Of a DNA stretch of 51,654 nucleotides, positions 1 through 9,528 are shown one piece after another (within the stretch, counting starts at the first letter, position 1; each line of letters opens with the position of its first letter). Source of the DNA: Sulfobacillus sp. (GTDB lineage: Bacteria > Bacillota > Sulfobacillia > Sulfobacillales > Sulfobacillaceae); contig DAIDDL010000029.1 of NCBI GenBank assembly GCA_027309085.1, positions 1-51,654 of the forward strand, given 5' to 3'. A program made the position numbers and the translations under genes. The notes under the pieces were generated by a model. That model had not been told where the DNA came from, ran no database searches, and saw only the letters and a list, made by a program, of their open reading frames with translations.

Positions 1-58
1 TAGACGACATTGTGATTCGATTTGTAGTCCATATGATTATTATACCACGATGCGGTGT

Positions 59-205
59 CTAATCTTCATCGAGAGCGTAATAGCCGTATGGGATGGCAAA
101 GTGCCTGATCTGGGCGGGACTGTACTCGCCCGCTTGCAGGGAAACAAAAAAAGGGCTCGTGAAAAATTCCTGATCCACCCATACACGCATTTGCGAAAGC
201 GTCAT
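59..205 (-). pseudogene. possible N-terminal fragment of a TenA/heme-oxygenase-like protein
   Basis: A 48-residue frame runs from an ATG at 205 to a TAG at 59-61. Its centre reads FFTSPFFVSLQAGEYS followed by PAQIRHFAIPYGYYAL. That pattern (short helix, P-F, G-x-Y/L-S, Q-x-R-x-F, aromatic pair) resembles the first helices of TenA/heme-oxygenase-like di-iron proteins, which normally exceed 200 residues. No continuation is recognisable after the stop, and no clear ribosome binding site precedes the ATG. I read it as a truncated relic. The family call comes from pattern memory only, and chance similarity is possible. Confidence 0.3.
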
Positions 206-582
206 CCAAATTAACAGGATCGGCTAATGGCAAGACCATGACGACCACTCCATTCAATGAGATATTCGAACCTGCCCGCAAACCCCGCCAATCTCCGCCT
301 AGGGTACATAAAAAAGGTTCGCGCGTAAAGCCGCCGGCGCGGCCCGCCCTCGGCAATCGGCCCGCAACATATTCCGACCCCGAAGGTTTTAACCCAAATC
401 ACCATGCCCCTCCATCCCTTTGCAATCGCGAATTCCCCGTGCGTGCCGCGGTGACCCACTGCCCGTTAAGACCCAAAACGTGGCCCATTTGGGCGTAGAC
501 AGAGCTCCTGTCAATCCTCATCATGAGAATCGATTGGGTAATGACGTCGTGTCGGCAAATTTGTCAAAGCAAAGGATACGTT
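206..582. other. intergenic region without recognised gene
   Basis: Open frames on both strands here lack ribosome binding sites and family-like composition. It probably contains the promoter and 5' leader of the downstream ATPase gene, but no convincing -35/-10 pair was found. Confidence 0.4.
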
Positions 583-2925
583 ATGGAAAAACATACTCCG
601 GGCCTGACCACGGTTGAAGCGCAGGCCCTCCTCAAACAATACGGGCCCAACCAGGTGCAAGAAGACAAGCCCCACCCCATCCGCCTGTTTCTGTCAAAGT
701 TTTGGGGCGCTGTGCCTTGGATGCTGGAAGTCACCTTCATCCTCGAATGGGTGCTGCACAAGACGCCGGAAGCTATCATCATTGCGTTTCTGCTGGTGTT
801 CAACGCGATTTTGGGTTTCACGCAGGAACGGCGGGCCCAGAGCGCTCTGGATCTGTTGCGCACACGCCTCAAGATCAATGCCCGGGTGCTGCGGGATGGT
901 GAATGGAAAGAGGTCTCCGCCAGTGAACTGGTGCCCGGCGACTACATTCACTTGCGAATGGGCGATTTCGCTCCCGCCGATACGGTCTTGGACGACGGGG
1001 AAGTGCTTGCCGACCAATCCTCGCTGACCGGTGAGGCGGCTCCGGTAGAACGGAAAGCCGGAGGCCTCGTATATTCCGGCTCCGTGCTGCGCCGTGGTGA
1101 AGCCAGCGGGGTAGTCAAGGCCACTGGGCCCCACAGTTACTTCGGCAAAACCGCAGAACTCGTGCGGGGCGCTGGGTCACGCAGCCATCTTGAGGATCTC
1201 GTCATGGGCATTGTGCGCTACATGGTTCTCTTGGATGGGATCCTCGTCGTCGGCATCTTGATTTACGCGACGGTTCACGGCATCGGTCTCAGTGACATTC
1301 TGCCATTTGCGCTGATTTTGCTGGTAGCCTCGGTCCCCGTCGCCCTGCCAGCCACCTTTACCCTTGCCACGGCGGTCGCCTCCTTGGATCTGGCTCACCA
1401 TGGCGTCCTCGTGACACGGTTGGCCGCGATTGAAGAAGCCTCGTCAATGGATGAACTGTGTACGGATAAAACAGGAACCCTCACGTTGAATCAGTTGACG
1501 CTCACCGGGACCCGGCCCGCCCCCGGCACGACACAGGAAGACCTCCTGCAGATGGCTGGCCTGGCATGCGACACTGCCACCCAAGACCCTCTCGACCTGG
1601 CAATTTTACAGGCCGCGCAGGCGCAAAACGTCACATTGCCTGCGCGCTCCGCCTTTGTTCCGTTTGATCCCGCCACCAAGCGCTCCGAAGCAACCTTTAT
1701 CCAAAACGGCACCCCCTGGAAGGCCATCAAAGGTGCCCCGCAGACAATGGCTGAGCTTTCAGGATATTCCGGGTGGGAAACCGATGCCGAGGCTCTTTCA
1801 GCAACTGGCGCAAGAATTTTAGGCGTGGTCGCAGGTCCCGAAAGTGCCCTGAAGTTTCTCGGACTCGTTTCTCTCTCCGACCCTCCCAGGCCCGACGCGG
1901 CCAAAGCCGTGGCGGACTTGACTGCGCTGGGAATCCGCATCCGGATGGTGACGGGCGACAGCGTGCCAACGGCTCAGGCTGTCGCCGCCCAACTGGAGAT
2001 TGCCGGGCCTGTCTGCGAGCAATCCGCCATTCAAGAATCCGGCAAGGACTGCGGCGTGTTCGCAGGAGTTTTCCCTGAAGACAAATTTCACATTGTTCAG
2101 CGGCTGCAAAAGCAGCACCGCATTACCGGCATGACCGGGGATGGGGTCAATGACGCGCCCGCCCTAAAACAAGCGGAGGTAGGCATCGCCGTGTCGAGCG
2201 CCATGGACGTTGCCAAGGCGGCGGCAAGCTTGGTGCTGACCCGACCTGGCCTGGCCGATGTAGTGACTGCGGTTAAAACCGGACGGCTGGTCTACCAGCG
2301 CATGCTGACCTACACACTCAACAAAATCGTCAAGACTTTCCAAGTGGCCATGTTTCTGAGCCTCGGTCTGCTGCTCTTTGGCCAGTTCGTAGTCACGCCG
2401 CTGCTGGTCTTACTGCTGCTATTTGCCAACGACTTTGTCACAATGTCGCTGGCGGGAGATAATGTGCGGTACTCGCCGGAACCCGACCACTGGGAATTGC
2501 CGTCTTTGATTGGCACCGCGCTCCTTATCGCCGTGGCTTGGCTTGTCTACATTTTTGCGGTGTTCTTGGTAGGCCATTACGGTTTTCACTGGTCCCTGGC
2601 CACCATTCAGACAATGGACTTTCTGGGACTGGTGTTTTCGGGTTTGGGCAACGTGTTCGTCGTCCGGGAACGGTCATGGTTCTGGTCATCCCGCCCCGGC
2701 CGGTTTCTGTCTCTGGCGGCGCTGGGCGATATCGTCGTGGTCTCCGCTTTAGCCACTTTGGGATGGCTCATGCAACCGGTGAGCCTTGCAGACGTGGGCT
2801 GGCTGTTGCTCTTTACCCTTATCTACATGTTTTTGCTGGATTTCATCAAGGTGCCTGTACTGGGTTGCTTTCACAAAAAAGGGAAGAAAGCTCCCCGCAG
2901 CCCATCATCAACTCCGACCTTGTAA
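583..2925 (+). CDS. plasma-membrane-type H+-transporting P-type ATPase (P3A)
   Basis: The gene encodes a 780-residue ATP-driven cation pump of the P3A type, predicted to export protons across the cytoplasmic membrane. The start at 583 was chosen because AAAGGA at 571-576 is correctly spaced; an upstream in-frame ATG at 523 lacks a ribosome binding site. An N-terminal cytoplasmic segment precedes the first membrane pair at about residues 40-80. The actuator loop carries TGEA at residues 149-152 where TGES is usual. The membrane motif PVALP is at 252-256, and the phosphorylation motif DKTGT has its aspartate at about residue 295. GDGVNDAP, the hinge motif of the P domain, lies near residue 525. 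Several C-terminal membrane helices follow. There is no N-terminal metal-binding CxxC motif, which argues against a heavy-metal pump. In an acidophile, proton export would support pH homeostasis; that role is inferred. Confidence 0.92.
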   Translation: MEKHTPGLTTVEAQALLKQYGPNQVQEDKPHPIRLFLSKFWGAVPWMLEVTFILEWVLHKTPEAIIIAFLLVFNAILGFTQERRAQSALDLLRTRLKINARVLRDGEWKEVSASELVPGDYIHLRMGDFAPADTVLDDGEVLADQSSLTGEAAPVERKAGGLVYSGSVLRRGEASGVVKATGPHSYFGKTAELVRGAGSRSHLEDLVMGIVRYMVLLDGILVVGILIYATVHGIGLSDILPFALILLVASVPVALPATFTLATAVASLDLAHHGVLVTRLAAIEEASSMDELCTDKTGTLTLNQLTLTGTRPAPGTTQEDLLQMAGLACDTATQDPLDLAILQAAQAQNVTLPARSAFVPFDPATKRSEATFIQNGTPWKAIKGAPQTMAELSGYSGWETDAEALSATGARILGVVAGPESALKFLGLVSLSDPPRPDAAKAVADLTALGIRIRMVTGDSVPTAQAVAAQLEIAGPVCEQSAIQESGKDCGVFAGVFPEDKFHIVQRLQKQHRITGMTGDGVNDAPALKQAEVGIAVSSAMDVAKAAASLVLTRPGLADVVTAVKTGRLVYQRMLTYTLNKIVKTFQVAMFLSLGLLLFGQFVVTPLLVLLLLFANDFVTMSLAGDNVRYSPEPDHWELPSLIGTALLIAVAWLVYIFAVFLVGHYGFHWSLATIQTMDFLGLVFSGLGNVFVVRERSWFWSSRPGRFLSLAALGDIVVVSALATLGWLMQPVSLADVGWLLLFTLIYMFLLDFIKVPVLGCFHKKGKKAPRSPSSTPTL

Positions 2926-3408
2926 TCGCATGACGCGGACCTAGAATACGCACAATGAAAGTGCGCCCGCAGATCTTGGAGTCCATCTGTCCTGTAAGCT
3001 GTGACGGATTTCACAAATAGACGGTGGTCAGCCGCAGTTTACAGGCTACTCTCTGACCGTGTTTTGTAAAGTGAGGCCACTGTCCACAAAAAAGATCACG
3101 TCAGGACATCACTCCGGCCAAGAGATGGATCTTGGCCGGAAGAATGAGAGAAATAATCACTCTCATGAATTTTACACCATTCGCCGCAGATTTTTCTCTC
3201 CCGACATGATTCGTCGACATTTTGGTGAACCCCGAGAAATCCTATCGCGAACTTTTTGGAGAAATTTCAAGGAGGCCGACGTCGTTTGGTGAATGATTAA
3301 CTATAAAGGCTCAAACGGAGGATAAAAGACGACCGTCACTGCGCTACCGGCCCAAGGGTGCTGTTGCGCTTGCGGCCGTCGAAGACCATTGCGAAAGAAG
3401 GTGCTCTG
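2926..3408. other. intergenic region with hairpin, no recognised gene
   Basis: No convincing gene was found. The stretch holds the perfect hairpin at 3113-3140 and a weaker TGAGAG/CTCTCA inverted repeat near 3145-3165. It probably includes the promoter of the downstream regulator; I saw no clear -35/-10 pair. Confidence 0.4.
3113..3140. repeat. perfect 11-bp inverted repeat (hairpin)
   Basis: Arms TCCGGCCAAGA (3113-3123) and TCTTGGCCGGA (3130-3140) are exact reverse complements around a six-base loop. No T-run follows on either strand, so it is not a typical intrinsic terminator. It could be an RNA structure or a large operator. Confidence 0.75.
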
Positions 3409-4101
3409 ATGCAAACCCCACATCCATTCCCGCAGATTATCCGGGTGGCCCTCATCGACTCGCAGGAAGTCTACCGGATAGGACTGCGGTCTCTGATTAA
3501 CAAACATCCAGCATTCCACGTCGTAGCTGAATTTGGGTCGATGTCCGAAGCGCTCCTACCCACCCCTCTCGCAGCCGATGTTGTTCTCTTGGACAGTCGG
3601 CTCGCACAGGGCCCCGCCTTTGAACTGTGCCGGTTGGCAAGCGTTCCCGCAAGACGCAGCCGCACTCTCCGCGTTCTCATGCTGATTCCAGACACGGTGG
3701 CGCTCCATGGCGACTGGAACGCTACTTCCGGCTACATGGTGCGTTCTTTGGACAAATCTTGCCGAGGCTCCGCCATATTTGAAACGCTCCAGGCCATGGT
3801 CCGTGACGCCAGTGTGCCTGGCACTGTCCAGTCCGCATTCCCACCGGGAATGCCGGAGCCTGCCCACCACATCACGGCTTTGGCCGATACCGAAAAGAGC
3901 ATCTTAAAGCTCTTGGCTGAGGGAAAGACTAACCGCGACATAGCCAGCGCGCTATATCTCAGTGAGTCCAGCATTTAGAAACACGTTCGCAAGATTTTTC
4001 GGAATCTGGGGTGTGCCAACCGGTCCCAAGCCGCAGCCTATTATGTCCTCGCCCATGCGCCTGGGTCCTCTCGCAAATCGTCGCCCTCTGAACGGGTCTG
4101 A
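3409..4101 (+). pseudogene. LuxR/NarL-type response regulator interrupted by an in-frame TAG
   Basis: A well-placed AAGAAGGTG precedes the ATG at 3409. Residues 10-120 resemble a degenerate receiver domain (VALIDSQEVYRIGLRSLI, VVLLDSR). The C-terminal part is a LuxR helix-turn-helix: TALADTEKSILKLLAEGKTN, then RDIASALYLSESSI. The frame is stopped by TAG at 3976-3978. The same frame continues immediately as KHVRKIFRNLGCANRSQAAA and ends at a TGA at 4099-4101. In the family the interrupted position, just before the second HTH helix, is commonly lysine or another polar residue, so a single AAG-to-TAG change would explain the stop. The truncated 189-residue product would lack the DNA recognition helix. 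Either the gene is dead, amber is read through, or there is a sequencing error. The natural target and partner kinase are unknown. Confidence 0.8.
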
Positions 4102-4433
4102 CTGGCATGGGAATTTGTACAAGGCCCATATGGACCTTGACGGTGGCCCTCCCTGATCGCATGCTAAGAGCCGGAGACGGAAACCGTTTCGCGGATGCCT
4201 GTTCCTTGTGGAAGAGATTATCCGGTGCCGAACTGACGCCCGCAGACAGATGACAACACCCGCGGCCCAACCGGAACCAGGGCGGGACCGTCCTGCAGAA
4301 ATCAGGTGCCTTCTTTCCTGCAACCGTTTCTTACTGAGGACCGGGAGAAAGACCGCTGAAAATTTTCGTGGATGCCGCGCACTGACACTGAAACGTGCAC
4401 AGCGACAAAACCTATTGTGAAGGGAGATTGCCA

Positions 4434-5444
4434 ATGGTTAAGGTGGGAATTAATGGATTTGGCAGCATTGGTCGCCGGTTTTTCCGGATTGCGCGCCAGC
4501 AAGAGGTCTTCGAGGTCGTGGCCATCAATGACTTGGGTGATACCGCCACCATGGCCCACTTACTGAAGTATGACAGCAACTACGGACGCTACGACGGGGA
4601 AATCACGACCGCCCCCGGACAAATTATTGTTGATGGGCGCCCTATTCAATACTTGCAGGAACGGGACCCTGGGGCCATTGACTGGCGCGCATTGGGCGTG
4701 GAGATCGTCGTAGAATGCACGGGACTCTTTAATGACCCGGCCAAGGCCCGGGCGCATATCGACCGCGGAGGCGCCAAGCGGGTCATATTGTCGGCCCCGG
4801 CTAAGGGGGAAGGAGCCGTAACGATTGTGCTGGGTGTGAATGAAAAAACCTATGATCCGGTGCATGACACGGTCATCTCCAATGCTTCGTGCACGACCAA
4901 CTGCCTGGCCCCCATTGCTAAAGTCATGGATGACACCTTTGGGATTGTCGAGGGTCTGATGACTACTGTCCACTCGTACACCAACGACCAACGGTTGCTG
5001 GACCTGCCGCACCCTGACCTCAGGCGGGCGCGCGCGGCCGCTATGAATATCATTCCCACCAGCACTGGAGCAGCCAAGGCTTTGCATTTGGTGTTGCCCC
5101 AGCTCGAAGGGAAGCTGAACGGAATTTCTTTGAGAGTGCCCACCCCCGTTGTCTCGATCGTGGATTTGACTGTGCGCACCGTCAAGCCGGTCACCGTCGA
5201 CACCATAAACCAGGCTATGAAGAGTGCCGCATCAGGACCTATGCAGGGCATTTTAGGCTACACCGACGAACCCCTCGTGTCGATGGATTTTAAGGGCGAC
5301 TCCCACTCTAGCATTTTTGATTCCCGCGAGACCATGGTCGTCGGGGACCATTTCGCCAAAATTCTCTCGTGGTATGACAATGAATGGGGTTATTCCAGCC
5401 GGTTGGTCGACCTGACAGCCTTCGTTGCCCGGCAAGATCACTAA
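4434..5444 (+). CDS. gap: glyceraldehyde-3-phosphate dehydrogenase, type I
   Basis: The enzyme has 336 residues and oxidises glyceraldehyde 3-phosphate to 1,3-bisphosphoglycerate in the cytoplasm. The start at 4434 follows AGGGAG at 4421-4426. The Rossmann motif INGFGSIGRR lies at residues 6-15. An aspartate in AINDLGD (about residue 33) points to NAD+ rather than NADP+ use. The catalytic Cys153 lies in SNASCTTNC and the His180 partner in TTVHSYT. The C-terminal WYDNEWGYS is typical. Length and motifs are normal. No other glycolytic gene is adjacent, and a strong hairpin follows the stop, so it is probably transcribed alone. Confidence 0.96.
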   Translation: MVKVGINGFGSIGRRFFRIARQQEVFEVVAINDLGDTATMAHLLKYDSNYGRYDGEITTAPGQIIVDGRPIQYLQERDPGAIDWRALGVEIVVECTGLFNDPAKARAHIDRGGAKRVILSAPAKGEGAVTIVLGVNEKTYDPVHDTVISNASCTTNCLAPIAKVMDDTFGIVEGLMTTVHSYTNDQRLLDLPHPDLRRARAAAMNIIPTSTGAAKALHLVLPQLEGKLNGISLRVPTPVVSIVDLTVRTVKPVTVDTINQAMKSAASGPMQGILGYTDEPLVSMDFKGDSHSSIFDSRETMVVGDHFAKILSWYDNEWGYSSRLVDLTAFVARQDH

Positions 5445-5482
5445 GGTCAGCATCGAGGCAACCTCTACTAACGGACAGCCCA

Positions 5483-5517
5483 GGGGAGTCAGGATATTTC
5501 GCATATCCTGACTCCCC
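5483..5517 (+). terminator. 15-bp hairpin after gap
   Basis: The arms at 5483-5497 (GGGGAGTCAGGATAT) and 5503-5517 are perfect reverse complements around a TTCGC loop, 38 bases after the gap stop. The run after it (TCCAATCTCCTG) is only weakly T-rich, so it may act as a terminator or as a 3'-end mRNA stabiliser. Confidence 0.55.
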
Positions 5518-5684
5518 TCCAATCTCCTGTTGTCACAGTCGCCACGCACATGGAAGAAGTAGCCGCCAACTGGATATGTTTGTTAGGCATGCCGGCCTGG
5601 GAATTTTTGCAGACCATCCATGATCACCTCGATAGACCGGGGAATACTTGGCAGGCAGGGCACGCCGGATTGTGAGGGTGATTG

Positions 5685-6817
5685 ATGAATAAGGCGCCAG
5701 CCGGAGCGACGGGCTTACTGGCTGTAGCTTCTGTTGACCAATTGGCCGTCACGCTGTCGCAGCAGCAGTTGGCATGCTGCCTGCTGGTCTCGTGCTGGAC
5801 CGCTTAGGCCCCAAGCGGGTTGCATGGGGTTCGGGCGCAGCTATTCTTACCGTCATGCTGTCTTTGGCACTCTGGTTGCCCCGAAATTTTGGAGACCTGG
5901 CTTTCCTGCTGGGGCTAGCTGGCTTGTTCCTGCCGGCCCTGTCCCTGACCGGAAATACGGCGGTGACAAAGGCCTTCGACGGATCACCCCGTGAAGGCTT
6001 GGCTATTGGCATACGCCAGGCGGCGACGCCATTGGGAGGAATTTTGGCAGCAAATCTCTTCCCGCTTCTGGTCAAAATCTGGTCGCTTAAAGTAGTGCTC
6101 CTCATTATCGCCCTCAATGCAGGCGGGTGGGCCATGGGATTCGCCTGGACTCTCAAACCTTTTCCTGCTGACCATCCTGTCCCGAGGATTAGAACGCAAG
6201 GTCTGCGCACGGCTATATCCCAGCTCTCCCCGTTAAGATATCCGTTGCTGACCAGCTTTCTCCTAGGGCCAGGCCAGTATGCGCTGCTTACTTATGCCTT
6301 GCTCGATCTCAATGAGCGGTGGCACATTCCTCTGGAACTGGCAGGTCCTATAATTGCCATGGCTCTCGCGGGAGGTTTTGTGGCCAGAATCCTCATGGGA
6401 CGCCAGATGGACAGAGGCACGGACGCCAAGAAGCTGATTATCCGGACGGCGCTGGTAGGCTCCAGTGCTCTAGCCGTATGGGCGCTTCTCCCCGCATCCA
6501 CACCTGTGACTGTCATTATTGTGTTCTTTTTCGCTCTAGGCGCCGGCCTCGATGGTTGGAATGGACTGCTGACGGTCTGGGTCACTCAGGCCAGCTCAAC
6601 GGCACAGCGCGGGATGGCGCTGGCGCTGATCGGCATGTCCGCCTTTCTAGGAATTGTGCTGTTTATGCCCCTATTCGGCCTGTTGATCAGGGTTTCCCAA
6701 TCTTACCGCCCCATTTGGGGACTTTTAGCCCTCATATATCTTACCGGCACGTACTTCGTGTGGCGCTCAAAAAAGTCTGACGTTGCCACCGACGCTAAGG
6801 CCTCCCAAAATGTCTAA
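5685..6817 (+). pseudogene. MFS transporter, apparently disrupted near its 5' end
   Basis: The long frame from 5774 encodes 347 residues of a major facilitator. It opens with the conserved loop between helices 2 and 3 (PAGLVLDRLGPKR), so helix 1 and most of helix 2 are missing. A good ribosome binding site (GAGGGTGATT) sits before an ATG at 5685 in another frame, which reads MNKAPAGATGLLAVASVDQL and AVTLSQQQ, a plausible start of helix 1, and then runs into a TAG. A stop at 5735 closes the main frame upstream. The simplest reading is that an out-of-frame deletion near the CAGCAGCAG run at about 5760-5768 removed helix 2. About ten membrane helices remain in the rest. The substrate cannot be predicted. 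Translation from 5774 would give a shortened protein of doubtful function. Confidence 0.7.
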
Positions 6818-7285
6818 GGGCATGTCCCCGCCCACATCGCAGTTGCACAGGCCCCACCGCTTTGACGATATTCAGCATAGTCCCAACTGCTGAAGTCTTA
6901 TAAAAATGCTCCCTTGGAGGATTGGGCTGACAAACACCCGCAAAAATTATTTGCAACTGTATTATGCGGGTGTTGGGGGGCGTTTCGTACAGATTTTTGA
7001 CTACCACGGGCCCCTGGATGTCTTCTGCATTCGCCCTGGACTTAACACCGCGGGGCCGAAGTGCGGAGGCAACTTCTATTCAAGCCACGCCATATGAAAA
7101 GAGGCTACCCCTCTTATCCCATGACAGATAATGGGTTGCTTCATGCGAACCCGTCTGGTGAATAATTTGGATTCCGCAAGGGGACCACTGTTCTGATGAC
7201 TGAACGGCACGGATCCGGGACGCAGGATGTCGGCCGAAATCCGAGGTCACCTTTGTTGGTTGTCCATGAGAAAAGAGGCTGAGAG
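6818..7285. other. intergenic region with long-loop inverted repeat
   Basis: No gene is convincing; a 63-residue frame at 6906-7097 has no family-like features. The arms AACACCCGCA (6933-6942) and TGCGGGTGTT (6965-6974) pair exactly around a 22-base AT-rich loop. A short GAAAAGAGGCT-like sequence occurs twice (about 7096 and 7268), the second copy next to the start of the following gene. Promoter elements for that gene were not identified. Confidence 0.4.
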
Positions 7286-8371
7286 ATGTGGCGATTTGTC
7301 ACAGAATTTACACCAAACTGGTTTACCATTGCCATGGGCACCGGCATCACGGCACTCGGCGCTTATCTCTACCCCGGAAGCCCTCCTTGGCTGAAATATA
7401 CTGGAACCATTTTGTGGGTCCTTAACGTAGTTCTTGTGGCTGTCCTTCTGGTTATCATGTTAGGAAAGTTTGCATTGAACTGGCGGGGCACAGTGGACCT
7501 GTTGCACCACCCCATACAATCCATGTTTTTAGGGGCGGTCCCTATGGCATTGGCTACTGTGGTCAACGGATTCATCGAAATGGGGCCTGGTCTCATAGGA
7601 CCCGGAGCGATTGCCGCCGGTATTGTTTTGTGGGTCATCAACGTAGTGATGGCGTTAGCGTCCGGTATCCTCGTGCCGTTCATGATGTTCATCTCGCACG
7701 ATCACCGTCTCGAAAAAATGACGGGAATTTGGCTCATCCCCGTAGTCCCCTCCGAGGTGGCGGCAGCCAGCGGCAGTGTGATTATCTCGCACATTGCCTC
7801 CCTAACAACCGCCCGGACACTCATGGTGCTAAGTTTAGGGTTATGGGCGCTCAGTGTGCCTCTAGCCTTCCTGATGCTGGGGTTTCTCTTTTTGCGGCTT
7901 GCCGTGCACAGGCTGCCGCCCCCGGAGATGGCGATTTCCACATGGATCTCTCTGGGAACTTTGGGGACCGGCATCATGGGCCTTGTCGGTCTCGGCAAGT
8001 CGCTGCCGCGGCTCTTTGGATCTATGGGTCAGGCTATGGACGGCGCCGCGGTATTGAGTTCTTTTGCATTATGGGGCTTTGGGCTATGGTGGCTGGCCAT
8101 CAGCATCATGCTTACACTGTATCATGCTCGCCGACGCCTGCCGTTCAATTTAGGGTGGTGGGGACTGACCTTCCCGCTGGGGGTATTCGCGGTAGGCACC
8201 GACATGCTGTTCGACCAAATGCGGGTGAATCTCATTGGCTTTTTTGCTCATTTCTTCTTCATCGTCCTGGCAGCCTTTTGGTGCATCGTCGCATACCGGA
8301 CGGCAACAAGCCTCATGACAGGCCGCCTGACTGTATCAGGGAGCCTCCAAGACCCTGAGCCGCCAGGATAA
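7286..8371 (+). CDS. TDT-family transporter (TehA/SLAC1/sulfite-efflux type)
   Basis: This 361-residue membrane protein is a member of the telluride-resistance/dicarboxylate transporter family, whose members move C4-dicarboxylates, sulfite or anions. The start TPNWFTIAMGTGITALGAYL is the family's first-helix signature. About ten hydrophobic segments follow, with a family-like motif in VVPSEVAAASGSVI. The ATG at 7286 is preceded by AGAGGCTGAG. Substrate is not readable from the sequence. Sulfite or malate export are known activities of relatives, and sulfite efflux would suit a sulfur oxidiser; that is inference. It appears to be a single-gene unit. Confidence 0.85.
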   Translation: MWRFVTEFTPNWFTIAMGTGITALGAYLYPGSPPWLKYTGTILWVLNVVLVAVLLVIMLGKFALNWRGTVDLLHHPIQSMFLGAVPMALATVVNGFIEMGPGLIGPGAIAAGIVLWVINVVMALASGILVPFMMFISHDHRLEKMTGIWLIPVVPSEVAAASGSVIISHIASLTTARTLMVLSLGLWALSVPLAFLMLGFLFLRLAVHRLPPPEMAISTWISLGTLGTGIMGLVGLGKSLPRLFGSMGQAMDGAAVLSSFALWGFGLWWLAISIMLTLYHARRRLPFNLGWWGLTFPLGVFAVGTDMLFDQMRVNLIGFFAHFFFIVLAAFWCIVAYRTATSLMTGRLTVSGSLQDPEPPG

Positions 8372-8421
8372 GTCCTCAGAACCGCAAATTCTCAGCCAGG
8401 CGGCCATGCCAACCGCCACGG

Positions 8422-8817
8422 TCACAAAGCGGGGGCGCTAGGTCCATTTACAGCTTCTTGAGCGAGGGTACTTTCTAGAAATTCCCGCAAGATGGGCACC
8501 TGGCTCAGGTCTATATCCCGTGTTGCCGTCACTAAAACAAGAGGCCGCTGGCGGGCCAATTCCAATAGGTGGAGCATGTCCGGACTTCCGATCTGGTTGT
8601 GAAGTTCAGCAAGGTGGCGTGCGCGAAAAGTCTGGAACAGCGCAGGGTCATGCCCGTACCACTTTCTGAGGGAGGCGCTGGGCGCCACCCCCTTCAGCCA
8701 CTTCTGCCATGGCGCCCCTTCCGTGCGCACTCCCCGGGGCCAGAGCCGGTCTACCAGTATCCGGTAGGAGTCTGGCCCCGTATCATCCCGGACATGCGCC
8801 ATCTGAATGGCATTCAT
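8422..8817 (-). CDS. DUF488 family protein
   Basis: This 131-residue protein belongs to the DUF488 family. Its key stretch is YRILVDRLWPRGVR at residues 18-31, followed by WLKGVAPSASLRKWYGHDP. A C-terminal strand-helix part includes LVLVTATRDIDLSQ. Length and motifs match the family, which is widespread in bacteria but has no established reaction. It is probably cytoplasmic, with no signal peptide or membrane segment. It stands alone between the TDT transporter (convergent) and the DUF302 gene (same strand, about 95 bases upstream), with which it might be co-transcribed. Confidence 0.8.
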   Translation of the reverse strand: MNAIQMAHVRDDTGPDSYRILVDRLWPRGVRTEGAPWQKWLKGVAPSASLRKWYGHDPALFQTFRARHLAELHNQIGSPDMLHLLELARQRPLVLVTATRDIDLSQVPILREFLESTLAQEAVNGPSAPAL

Positions 8818-8912
8818 CCAAATCCCCCCTCATTACCGTTAAAGGCAGCAGATGCCTTCCCGGCTTTGCTCACCCCGCAAATCCATCTCTTCCCACAAGG
8901 ACGACGCACGGG

Positions 8913-9335
8913 CTAGCCTGTTGCATCCGCACAATCCCGTCTTGTGACCGCACCAATGCCGGCACAGAACCGGTCGATCAGATGATCAATGTCGCGGCCC
9001 AAAGGGCCGAGCTTCTCATCATGCATGGCAAGCAGGGACGACATGGTGTGATAGGCCAACACAGAATGCCCCTCGGCCCCATAAATTCCGACCCGGACCG
9101 GCATGTCCGCAACCGCCGCCGGAGCCACTGCCAGAAACTTGGATCCTCCCAGCGGATTTCCGAACATCACCGTGTAGGCCCATGGAGGTGCTTCAACCCC
9201 CCTGGCCTCCATATCTTTGCGGTGGTTGACCACTCCGTAATTGACCAGACCCTGGAGCAAAATCCATTCATTCAATTTTTTAACCCACTCGTCTGGATTC
9301 AGCGGCGCCTCGTAACAAATCACGTCCTCTGTCAT
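8913..9335 (-). CDS. DUF302-like protein
   Basis: The 140-residue product shows the DUF302 pattern in its middle: YTVMFGNPLGGSKFLAVAP, then a hydrophobic strand PVRVGIYG, and AEGHSVLAYHTMSS. In that family the pattern is a nucleotide- or ligand-binding-like alpha/beta fold of unknown role. There is no signal peptide. GAGGCTGTT lies just upstream of the ATG. It sits on the same strand as the DUF488 gene. The family assignment comes from motif resemblance only. Confidence 0.65.
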   Translation of the reverse strand: MTEDVICYEAPLNPDEWVKKLNEWILLQGLVNYGVVNHRKDMEARGVEAPPWAYTVMFGNPLGGSKFLAVAPAAVADMPVRVGIYGAEGHSVLAYHTMSSLLAMHDEKLGPLGRDIDHLIDRFCAGIGAVTRRDCADATG

Positions 9336-9528
9336 TTAACAGCCTCCGTTCTGATGGATTTATCCAAGTATGATCATCGTTGAGCAATTGATCAAGTAGG
9401 GACCATCTTCCTGCTTCATCGCGTCACCGCTTCTTAGGGCTTGCGCCGGTCGTCCACGGGAGGGCGCTAACGCGCCGCGGATTACACACCTGACACCGCT
9501 GGCTGACCAACAGTTGGGAGTGGTAATA

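Noticed and set aside
694-1134. Long minus-strand frames inside the ATPase gene
   Set aside because: Antisense shadows of a well-supported gene, with no ribosome binding site or family-like sequence.
8709-9383. 224-residue plus-strand frame across the DUF488 and DUF302 genes
   Set aside because: Antisense to two better-supported genes; composition is not protein-like.
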